Assembly: GCF_018687955.1 (NCBI RefSeq)
Contig: NZ_CP061309.1
Location: forward strand, 620,001-684,000
Direction of reading: 5' to 3'
Source: Polynucleobacter ibericus
Lineage (GTDB): Bacteria; Pseudomonadota; Gammaproteobacteria; Burkholderiales; Burkholderiaceae
DNA length: 64,000 bases
Part shown: one piece after another, positions 56,779 through 64,000 of the stretch
Layout: every line of letters starts with the position of its first letter
Numbering within the stretch: position 1 is the first letter of the stretch
Position numbers and translations under genes: made by a program
Notes under the pieces: generated by a model
Databases searched by the model: none
Told to the model about the DNA's origin: nothing
The model's input: the letters and a program-made list of their open reading frames with translations, nothing else

Positions 56779-59700
56779 ATGCTATCTAAATTTTTTATCG
56801 AACGGCCGGTACTGGCCAATGTCATTGCTCTGATGATGCTGCTGATCGGGGCAGTATCGATTAATAGTTTGCCGATTGCTCAGTACCCTAATATTGTTCC
56901 GCCTACCATTCAAGTGACCGCCAGATATCCAGGCGCAAGTGCAACTCTTGTACAGCAATTGGTTGCTAGCAATATTGAAACTCAGGTGAATGGTGTTGAG
57001 GGGATGCTCTACATGGAGTCGGCATCAACCAATGATGGCAACTACACCCTAACAGTTACTTTTAAGGTTGGCACCGACCCTGATTTAGCACAGGTGAACG
57101 TACAAAACCGGGTAGCTATTGCGCTGCCATCTTTACCTCAGGCAGTACAAAAGCAGGGCGTTACAACCAAAACACAATCTACTGCCATTTTGCAGTTCGT
57201 TACCCTGACTTCATCCAATCCAGATCATGACGGCTTATTTTTAAGTAACCTCGCAAACCTTAAGCTACAACAGCGCTTAGCGCGATTACCAGGTGTGGCT
57301 GCAGCCAATGTGTTTGGGGTAGGTAACTACAGTATGCGAGTTTGGCTTGATCCTGCCCAACTCAAGATGCGCAATCTCACGCCAAGTGATGTGATAGCGG
57401 TTATTAATAAGCAAAACGTCTTGCTTACAGCAGGACAAATTGGTGCGCCACCAACCCCGATGGGGCAGGACTTTCAGTTGACACTGAATGTCACGAGCGC
57501 GATGACAACCCCTGAGCAGTTCGGAAAAATTGTGGTTAAGTCAGGTGGTAAGGCGGCTATCACTTACTTGCGTGACATCGCCAGAATAGAAATGGGTAGT
57601 CAGAACTATAGTCAATTCTTCAAGATTAATGACAGTCCTGCAGGTGGTATTGCGATCTATCAAATGCCTGGTGCTAATGCGATTGCTACTGCACAAGCAG
57701 TGCAAGATGAAATGAAAAGCATCGCCAAAACACTGCCAAAAGAGGTGTCTTGGGCTATTCCGTTTGATACCACGATGTTTGTGCAAGCCTCTATTCATGA
57801 AGTATATAAAACGCTCTATGAAGCAGGCATCTTAGTATTGCTCGTGATCATGATTTTCTTGCAGAACTGGCGTGCCACGCTGGTTCCTGCAACGACAGTG
57901 CCTGTGACCATTATTGGCGCATTTGCGTGTATGGCAGCTCTTGGGTTCTCGATCAACTTGCTCACTTTATTTGCCATTGTTTTATGTATCGGTATTGTGG
58001 TGGATGATGCGATCGTGGTGGTAGAGGCTGTTTCTAAGAAGGTGGAAGAGGGCGAAGATCCTAAGCAGGGTGCAATTGATGCTATGACTGCTTTGATGGG
58101 TCCGATCATTGGTATTACTTTGGTCTTAATGGCAGTATTTATCCCCGCTTCATTTATTGCCGGTATCACCGGTCAGATGTATCGCCAGTTTGCATTGGTG
58201 ATTGCAGCAACAGCATTAATTAGTGGCATAAATGCGATTACCTTAAAGCCAACTCAGTCTGCCCAGTACTTAAAGCCGATCGATAAAAACTTAGTTAAAA
58301 ATAAACTTTATCAAAAGTTTGATTTGTATTTCAATCGCCTCGCAACTTGGTATGGCCACAAGATTGAAGGCTTGATGAAAAACCGAGCCAAAGCCTCGAT
58401 GGTAGGTATTGCAATTATTGTGGCTTCACTCATTGGATTGACGTTTGTCCCTTCGGGGTTTATTCCAAACGAAGATCAAGGTTATTTAGTGGTATCAACC
58501 ACCTTGCCTGATGCAGCATCTTTGCAGCGCACTGAAGAGGGAATGAAAAAAGCCGTTGACGTAATCAAGAAGGTTCCCGGTGTTGAGACTGTTGTAGTCA
58601 TTGGTGGCATTAATTTGTTGAACAACAGTAGCTCTCAGTCCAATAGCGGTGCTTTGTACGTCATTATGAAGAAGTGGGAAGAGCGGGGCAAAGGTCAGGG
58701 TCTTCGTGACATTTATAACAATATGAATGAGGGGCTGAAGCAGGTTCAAGAGCTTAAATCCTTTGTGCTATTACCGCCAGCTATTCCTGGATTGGGACTA
58801 TCCGGTGGTTTTGAGATGAGACTCATGCTCACCGACGGTAGTAATAATTTTGCTAAGTTGGATGCCGCTACTAAGGCCTTCCTTGATGAAGCACAAAAAC
58901 AGCCAGAAATTATGATGGCCTTTACGCCTTTCCAAAATAATGTGCCGCAACTTCAACTCAGTTTCAATGTGGGTAGAGCGGAAACTTTTGGTGTCGAGAT
59001 CGGTGATGCTTATGATGTATTGCAATCCTACCTAGGATCTTCTTACGTCAATCAATTCTTTAAGTATGGCCAGACCTACCAAGTGTATGTGCAGGCTGAT
59101 GGTAAATACCGTAGTGCTATTGAGCAGGTGAATCGTCTCTATGTCAAAAATAAGAGTGGCAATATGGTTCCACTCGGATCTTTCATTGACGTCAAAGAAA
59201 CCACTGGACCAGCATTTGCATCTCAGTTTCAGCTTTATCCCTCAGCTGCTGTCTTGGGCGCAGCCAAAGAGGGCTACAGTTCTGGACAGGCAATGCAAGC
59301 CCTGGAGCAGGTTGCCAAGAATTTGCCTGACGGTGTCGCATTCCAGTGGGCTGGCATGTCATATCAAGAGGATTTGGTCGGTAACACCGTCATCTTGATC
59401 TTTGCGTTATCGATCTTGTTGGTGTACTTGGTACTCGCAGCTCAATATGAAACTTGGGTTGCTCCGCTGGCTGTTCTGACTGCAGTACCACTGTCCTTGT
59501 CTGGAACCGTCTTGGCTTTATTGCTCACAGGTCTATCAAACAATATTTATGTGCAGATTGGCCTAGTGTTGATGATTGCACTTTCTTGCAAGAACTCCAT
59601 TTTGATTGTGGAGGTCGCTATTGAATGCAGGCATAAAGGCATGAGTTTTGTGGATGCTGCACTGGAAGCTTCAAGAGAACGCTTTAGACCAATCGTCATG

Positions 59701-59907
59701 ACGTCCATCGCCTTTATTTTAGGCGTTATGCCTTTGCTCCTGTCTACTGGCGCCGGTGCAGCAGCGCGTATCTCTTTGGGTATTACCGTATTTAGCGGCA
59801 TGATCGCTTCTACCTGCCTTGCCGTGGCATTGGTTCCCATCTTTTATGTAGAGATCGAAACTTTCTTTGAGAATCGTAAAAATAAGAAGCTCAATAAGTC
59901 AGTGTAG
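56779..59907 (+). CDS. Multidrug-type RND efflux pump (HAE-1 family)
   Basis: A 1042-residue proton-coupled inner-membrane pump of the AcrB/MexB type. It starts MLSKFFIERPVLANVIALMM (TM1). TM4 contains IVVDDAIVVVEAV with the paired Asp residues of the proton relay, distinguishing it from the heavy-metal pump at 328. The second half repeats the layout with TM10-12 around IGLVLMIALSCKNSILIVEVA. It completes a tripartite operon with the channel and adaptor just upstream (2-base gap). Substrates of this family are hydrophobic drugs, dyes and bile-like compounds; the specific range is unknown. Confidence 0.93.
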   Translation: MLSKFFIERPVLANVIALMMLLIGAVSINSLPIAQYPNIVPPTIQVTARYPGASATLVQQLVASNIETQVNGVEGMLYMESASTNDGNYTLTVTFKVGTDPDLAQVNVQNRVAIALPSLPQAVQKQGVTTKTQSTAILQFVTLTSSNPDHDGLFLSNLANLKLQQRLARLPGVAAANVFGVGNYSMRVWLDPAQLKMRNLTPSDVIAVINKQNVLLTAGQIGAPPTPMGQDFQLTLNVTSAMTTPEQFGKIVVKSGGKAAITYLRDIARIEMGSQNYSQFFKINDSPAGGIAIYQMPGANAIATAQAVQDEMKSIAKTLPKEVSWAIPFDTTMFVQASIHEVYKTLYEAGILVLLVIMIFLQNWRATLVPATTVPVTIIGAFACMAALGFSINLLTLFAIVLCIGIVVDDAIVVVEAVSKKVEEGEDPKQGAIDAMTALMGPIIGITLVLMAVFIPASFIAGITGQMYRQFALVIAATALISGINAITLKPTQSAQYLKPIDKNLVKNKLYQKFDLYFNRLATWYGHKIEGLMKNRAKASMVGIAIIVASLIGLTFVPSGFIPNEDQGYLVVSTTLPDAASLQRTEEGMKKAVDVIKKVPGVETVVVIGGINLLNNSSSQSNSGALYVIMKKWEERGKGQGLRDIYNNMNEGLKQVQELKSFVLLPPAIPGLGLSGGFEMRLMLTDGSNNFAKLDAATKAFLDEAQKQPEIMMAFTPFQNNVPQLQLSFNVGRAETFGVEIGDAYDVLQSYLGSSYVNQFFKYGQTYQVYVQADGKYRSAIEQVNRLYVKNKSGNMVPLGSFIDVKETTGPAFASQFQLYPSAAVLGAAKEGYSSGQAMQALEQVAKNLPDGVAFQWAGMSYQEDLVGNTVILIFALSILLVYLVLAAQYETWVAPLAVLTAVPLSLSGTVLALLLTGLSNNIYVQIGLVLMIALSCKNSILIVEVAIECRHKGMSFVDAALEASRERFRPIVMTSIAFILGVMPLLLSTGAGAAARISLGITVFSGMIASTCLAVALVPIFYVEIETFFENRKNKKLNKSV

Positions 59908-59995
59908 CGGGTGTTTATGGTAAATTGCTTTGCTAGCCATCCGAGTTGCAGTGCTAATATAGTTTTTTGTGCAAACTAACCCAAACTAGAATCCT

Positions 59996-60949
59996 ATGAT
60001 GTCCATTAACAAGAACTTCAGCTTTTTTAATGCCACTTTGATACGAGGCGTTTATTTAACGATTGCTACCCTTTTTATCTCTCTGAGCCTTAGCCTTCCA
60101 GCACAAGCCCAAGAAAAGCCTGAGGTGAAGTACGCTCAAGTTGGTGATGTAAAGTTAGCTTATTACCTTAAAGGTAAGGGTGATCCTATGATCCTCATCA
60201 TGGGTTATGCAGCGACCATGAGCGCTTGGGATCCTGCTCTTCTTGGTGAGCTGGCAAAGAATAATCAACTCATCATTTTTGATAATCGCGGCGCTGGACT
60301 TTCAACCGATACCAAAGAAAATAAGACCACTATTCCGCAAATGGCGGATGATGCCGCAGGTCTAGTTAAAGCACTGGGCTTTAAAAAGGTAAACGTATTC
60401 TCATGGTCAATGGGCGCTCGAATTGGACAGCAGTTTGTCATTAGGCACCCAGAGCTGGTAAGTAAAGTTATTCTATGCGCTCCGAATCCAGGCGGCAAAT
60501 ATCAAATTGGTATTTCTAAAAAGGTTGGGGAGGAGTTAAATAATCCGAGCCTTTCTCCGATGGACAATTTTGAGTTGCTATTCCCAATTACGCCGGAAGG
60601 CAAGGCTGCCGCCAAGGTTGTGTACGGGAGATTTATGGCAGCAAAAGCTGCTGGAACTATTCCTGATGACTTTGTAATTTCTAAAGAAGCTAAAGAGCGA
60701 CAAGTTCGTGCTCGCACAACCCTTTGGGATGCCGATAATCAGAATTACCTAGACTTAAAGAAGATTAAAGTTCCCGTTCTGGTTGCAGATGGTCGTGAGG
60801 ATATCATCGACAATCCTCAAAACTCGGTGGTGATTGCCAGTCAAATTCCTTTTGCCTGGTTGGCTTTTTATGAAGGTGGACATGCTTTCTTATTTCAGAG
60901 TTATAAGAAGCTTTCTGAAACCGTGAACGTGTTCTTGCAAAAGGACTAA
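59996..60949 (+). CDS. Exported alpha/beta hydrolase
   Basis: A 317-residue alpha/beta hydrolase with a signal peptide (residues 1-38, ending PAQAQ). The core has the oxyanion strand MILIMGYAATMSAWD and the nucleophile elbow SWSMG with Ser138. The classic GxSxG has Ser in the first Gly place, a tolerated variant. An Asp in VADGREDIID and His in GGHAFLFQ complete the triad. Two ATGs are adjacent; the first is used. The substrate is unknown. It forms a single-gene unit closed by the terminator at 60967. Confidence 0.87.
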   Translation: MMSINKNFSFFNATLIRGVYLTIATLFISLSLSLPAQAQEKPEVKYAQVGDVKLAYYLKGKGDPMILIMGYAATMSAWDPALLGELAKNNQLIIFDNRGAGLSTDTKENKTTIPQMADDAAGLVKALGFKKVNVFSWSMGARIGQQFVIRHPELVSKVILCAPNPGGKYQIGISKKVGEELNNPSLSPMDNFELLFPITPEGKAAAKVVYGRFMAAKAAGTIPDDFVISKEAKERQVRARTTLWDADNQNYLDLKKIKVPVLVADGREDIIDNPQNSVVIASQIPFAWLAFYEGGHAFLFQSYKKLSETVNVFLQKD

Positions 60950-60966
60950 TCACAGCAGCGCATTAT

Positions 60967-60997
60967 AAAAAAAGCCACTCAATGAGTGGCTTTTTTT
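60967..60997. terminator. Bidirectional intrinsic terminator
   Basis: The stem GCCACTC / GAGTGGC with a 3-base loop is flanked by seven A upstream and seven T downstream, so it works on both strands. It separates the convergent hydrolase (plus) and prlC (minus) genes. Confidence 0.95.
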
Positions 60998-61031
60998 ATA
61001 TCTACCTAAAAGTAATCTGATTGGTTTCACG

Positions 61032-63158
61032 CTAAGCCAAACCACCATGTCTTAACAAGGCATCAATACTGGGTTCTCTACCTCTAAATGCCTTGAATGA
61101 CTCGGCAGCAGGACGGCTGCCACCGACCTCTAAGATCTCCTCGCGATAACGAGCGCCAGTCTTTTCATCAAGGACGCTGCCCGTGAGTTTTGCGGCTTCC
61201 TCAAAGGCAGAATAGACGTCAGCAGAGAGTACTTCAGCCCATTTATAGCTGTAATAGCCAGCTGCATAACCGCCAGCAAAGATATGACTAAAGGTATTGA
61301 TCCAACGGGAGATAGTTGGCTGTGGAATAACGTTAAATTGATCGGCAATTGCTCTAGATAGATCAAGCACTGCTTGTCCCTGTGCATTCTTCGCATCAAA
61401 ACTGGCATGTAAGCGCCAGTCGGTTAATGACATCACAATCTGACGCAAAGTCATATAACCATTCTGGAAATTCTTAGCAGCGAGGATCTTGTCAAATAAT
61501 TCACGTGGAAGAGGTTTTCCTGTCTCAGCGTGAGCAGTCATCTTCTGCAAGACTTCCCATTCCCAGCAGAAGTTTTCCATAAACTGACTTGGCAATTCAA
61601 CAGCATCCCACTCAACGCCATTAATGCCAGATACACCTAAGGCGCTCACTTGCGTCAGGAGGTGGTGTAAGCCATGGCCGCTTTCGTGGAAGAGGGTAAT
61701 CACATCATCATGAGTAATCGTAGGTTGACGTAATACGCCATCGACTTTGACTGGAGGCGCAAAGTTACAAACCAAATATGCTACCGGCACTTGAATCTCA
61801 CCATTGGGTAATACTCTACGGCCACGGGCATCATCCATCCAGGCACCGCCACGCTTGCCAGGGCGGGCATAAGGGTCTAAATAGAAGTAAGCCACGATAT
61901 TGCCCTTAGCATTCTTGACTGAGAATGATTGCACATCGCTATGCCAGGTCGGTAAGTCAGCTGCTTCAATCTTGACGCCAAATAAAGTCTGAATGACTTG
62001 GAAGAGGCCGTCCAATACTTTGGGTAATGGAAAATATTGCTTGAGCTCATTCTCAGAAAAAGAATAACGCTCTTGTTTTAGTCTTTCGGAGGCAAAGGCA
62101 ACATCCCATGGCTCCAAACCATCGGTAAAAGCCAGTTCAGTTTTTGCAAACTCAGAGAGTTCTTGCCAGTCTTTAAGCGCAAAGGGTTTTGCCTTCTGCG
62201 CAAAGTTTGTTAAGAAAGTATCAACCTCATCAACACTGCTAGCCATCTTCGGCGCTAAGCTCAGGGCGGCATAGTTTTTAAAGCCCAACATGCGCGCTTC
62301 TTCATTACGCAGTCTTAATTGTTCCAGCATGTTTTGGGAGTTGTCCCAATCTAGTTTGCCATGGGCGTACTGGGGCGCTAGTTCAGAAGCACGAGTCACG
62401 TAGGCTTCGTACATCAAGCGACGCAGGGCTCTGTTCTCGGAGTATTGCATCACTGGGTAATAGGAGGGAAAGTGCAGGGTAAAAGCCCAGCCCTGAAGAC
62501 TCTTCTGTTGAGCAGTATCTGCTGCTGCAGCAATCGCATCCTCGGGAAGGCCTATCAGATCAGCTTTATCCTTGATGAGATGCACAAAGCTATCGGTAGC
62601 ATCTAAGACATGATCTGAAAAGGCCTTACCTAAGGTTGCTTGCTCATCCTGAATTTGAGAAAAGCGCGGCTTATCTGCGTCACTCAGTTCAGCGCCGCCT
62701 AAACGGAAATCTCGTAAAGAGTTCTCAATTACTTTCTTCTGTGCGTTACTGAGTTTTGCAAAGTCTGGTGCTTTACTAAGTTCTTTAAACTTTTGGTAGA
62801 GATCTAAATTCTGACCAAGACTAGAAAAGAAGGCGGTAACTTTCGGTAACATCTCACCATAGGCGGCACGCAACTCTGGCGTATCAGCAACGCTATTCAG
62901 GTGAGAAATCACGCCCCAGGATCTACCAAAAGATTCGGTGGCATCTTCTAGGGGCTCAGCCAACGCATCCCAGTTAGATGGAGTATCTGGATGAACAGCT
63001 AGGTCTACCGCATTTTGCGCATGTTTAAGAAGATACTCAATCGCCGGCGCAATATGCTCTGGCTTTACTTCTGAGTAGGCAGGAATGCCGCGTCCAAAGT
63101 TAACGAGTGGATTGCTTTGTAATTCTGCGGGGAGGGTGTTAGCAAGGGATGTAGTCAT
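61032..63158 (-). CDS. prlC: Oligopeptidase A (M3 metallopeptidase)
   Basis: Cytoplasmic zinc peptidase that degrades signal peptides and other oligopeptides. The 708 residues, close to E. coli PrlC (680), have the zinc motif HESGH at about residue 490 in LFHESGHGLHHLL, with the second-shell Glu region GVEWDAVELPSQFMENF downstream. The N-terminus (NPLVNFGRGIPAYSEVKPEHI) is the family start. It shares strand and neighbourhood with folD, which ends 69 bases upstream of its start. Confidence 0.96.
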   Translation of the reverse strand: MTTSLANTLPAELQSNPLVNFGRGIPAYSEVKPEHIAPAIEYLLKHAQNAVDLAVHPDTPSNWDALAEPLEDATESFGRSWGVISHLNSVADTPELRAAYGEMLPKVTAFFSSLGQNLDLYQKFKELSKAPDFAKLSNAQKKVIENSLRDFRLGGAELSDADKPRFSQIQDEQATLGKAFSDHVLDATDSFVHLIKDKADLIGLPEDAIAAAADTAQQKSLQGWAFTLHFPSYYPVMQYSENRALRRLMYEAYVTRASELAPQYAHGKLDWDNSQNMLEQLRLRNEEARMLGFKNYAALSLAPKMASSVDEVDTFLTNFAQKAKPFALKDWQELSEFAKTELAFTDGLEPWDVAFASERLKQERYSFSENELKQYFPLPKVLDGLFQVIQTLFGVKIEAADLPTWHSDVQSFSVKNAKGNIVAYFYLDPYARPGKRGGAWMDDARGRRVLPNGEIQVPVAYLVCNFAPPVKVDGVLRQPTITHDDVITLFHESGHGLHHLLTQVSALGVSGINGVEWDAVELPSQFMENFCWEWEVLQKMTAHAETGKPLPRELFDKILAAKNFQNGYMTLRQIVMSLTDWRLHASFDAKNAQGQAVLDLSRAIADQFNVIPQPTISRWINTFSHIFAGGYAAGYYSYKWAEVLSADVYSAFEEAAKLTGSVLDEKTGARYREEILEVGGSRPAAESFKAFRGREPSIDALLRHGGLA

Positions 63159-63226
63159 CCCTCTAGCTTAATGGACTGGGAACAATTTTGCCAAAAGTAC
63201 CAGTCAATTCCTTGATGCAAACTCAG

Positions 63227-64000
63227 TTAATGCTTGGAGGCCTTTTCAGCAGCTTCCAAGGTATTCATTAGCAACATGGTGATGGTCATAGGACCTACGC
63301 CACCAGGGACGGGGGTAATCCATCCAGCCACATATTTGGCAGTATCAAAATCCACGTCGCCACAAAGCTTGCCGTCGGGTAGGCGGTTGATACCAACGTC
63401 AATGACAACGGCACCATTCTTGACCATGTCACCGGAGATCATTTTGGGTTTGCCAGTTGCCACCACCAAAATATCAGCATCTTTTGTATGGTGCGCTAAG
63501 TCGCGAGTCTTGCTGTTGCAAATCGTAACGGTTGCGCCAGCTTGCAAGAGGAGCATGGCCATAGGCTTACCCACAATATTGGAGGCGCCAACAATTACCG
63601 CACGGGCACCACGAATGGGGTATTCAATGCTTTCCAGAATCTTCATGCAGCCATATGGGGTGCACGGTTTGAATTCTGGTTGGCCAACCATCAGGGCACC
63701 AGCGTTGGCAACGTGAAATCCATCTACATCTTTTTCTGGGGCAATTGCTTCAAGCACTCGCTCAGAGGCAATATGTTCAGGTAGCGGTAGTTGTACCAAG
63801 ATGCCATGAATTGCAGGATCCGCATTGAGCAGGGCAATACGAGCAAGTAATTCATCTTCGCCAAGCTCAGCAGAATAGCGCTCTAAAACAGAATGAAAGC
63901 CGACATCTTCACAAGCTTTAACTTTATTGCGGACATACACAGCGCTGGCAGGGTTGTCTCCCACCACTATAACTGCTAAACCAGGTCTTGTGCCTTTAGC
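63227..64000 (-). CDS. folD: Bifunctional methylenetetrahydrofolate dehydrogenase/cyclohydrolase FolD, 5' end outside window
   Basis: FolD interconverts 5,10-methylene-, methenyl- and 10-formyl-tetrahydrofolate for one-carbon supply. The frame is open to the window edge, and the visible protein starts [19 protein letters not shown], so the true start lies beyond 64000. Seen are the substrate region [14 protein letters not shown], the QLPLPEHI loop, the NADP-binding [21 protein letters not shown] and [15 protein letters not shown] at the C-terminus. Only about 30 residues seem to be missing relative to the family (about 285). The GTG at 63967 is an internal codon of the conserved first strand, not the start. 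Confidence 0.96.
   Translation of the reverse strand, partial: AKGTRPGLAVIVVGDNPASAVYVRNKVKACEDVGFHSVLERYSAELGEDELLARIALLNADPAIHGILVQLPLPEHIASERVLEAIAPEKDVDGFHVANAGALMVGQPEFKPCTPYGCMKILESIEYPIRGARAVIVGASNIVGKPMAMLLLQAGATVTICNSKTRDLAHHTKDADILVVATGKPKMISGDMVKNGAVVIDVGINRLPDGKLCGDVDFDTAKYVAGWITPVPGGVGPMTITMLLMNTLEAAEKASKH

Overview
The window is a chromosomal segment of a betaproteobacterium of the family Burkholderiaceae, most likely a Polynucleobacter-type freshwater bacterium. The evidence is the gene order rlmN-ispG-hisS-yfgM-bamB-der-hfq-hflX-hflK-hflC-hisZ-purA, tRNA-Leu beside rnr-rlmB, a glnA-ntrB-ntrC locus, short intergenic gaps, many 4-base stop/start overlaps, and moderate-to-low GC by eye for this family. 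Genus is inferred from gene order and protein similarity recalled from knowledge; no database search was run. No insertion sequence, prophage, CRISPR array or rRNA operon was seen.

Layout. 1-3405: end of a heavy-metal RND pump operon (adaptor fragment plus CzcA/CusA-type pump). 3437-7945: surE-pcm-nlpD, then a PolB-like 3'-5' exonuclease and rlmD, without the rpoS gene that often follows nlpD. 7946-8293: gap with a candidate 26-residue membrane peptide and terminators. 8294-9682: Bax-inhibitor-1-like membrane protein (minus strand) and ndk. 9725-23481: the housekeeping block from rlmN to purA. 23561-25777: malate synthase G. 25847-32526: an accessory stretch (Cys-protease-like hypothetical protein, two-pore-segment ion channel, MFS transporter, dienelactone hydrolase, unknown protein, amino-acid permease, exported amidohydrolase). 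32652-36278: tRNA-Leu(CAG), RNase R, rlmB, small membrane protein. 36310-38099: transaldolase and ribose-5-phosphate isomerase on opposite strands. 38100-38378: a candidate structured non-coding RNA. 38379-44103: yggX and argA on the minus strand, hrpA divergent. 44174-48760: exported beta-propeller, deacetylase, fatty-acid hydroxylase-like protein, EI24-type membrane protein and molybdopterin-binding protein. 48966-53824: glnA-ntrB-ntrC-xthA. 53847-59907: complete tripartite multidrug-type RND pump. 59996-64000: exported alpha/beta hydrolase, then prlC and the 3' part of folD on the minus strand.

The two most unusual regions are these. (1) Between rpiA and yggX the minus strand carries a perfect TTGACA -35 element, a plausible -10, a run of stem-loops including a GAAA-capped one enclosed by a possible closing stem, and an intrinsic terminator with a U-run: an independent RNA gene of about 160 nt. 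(2) The nitrogen-control locus has two NtrC-type palindromes and a possible sigma-54 promoter before glnA and an intrinsic terminator inside the first codons of ntrB. Its NtrC has a changed sigma-54 contact loop (GAFPGA for GAFTGA) and a broken Walker B (FLGE for FLDE), which suggests altered activation chemistry.

Other points of note are an RNase R lacking the usual N-terminal winged-helix domain, an hflX reading frame whose conserved N-terminus starts upstream of its first ATG, and missing neighbours (rpoS, rodZ) in otherwise conserved gene orders.
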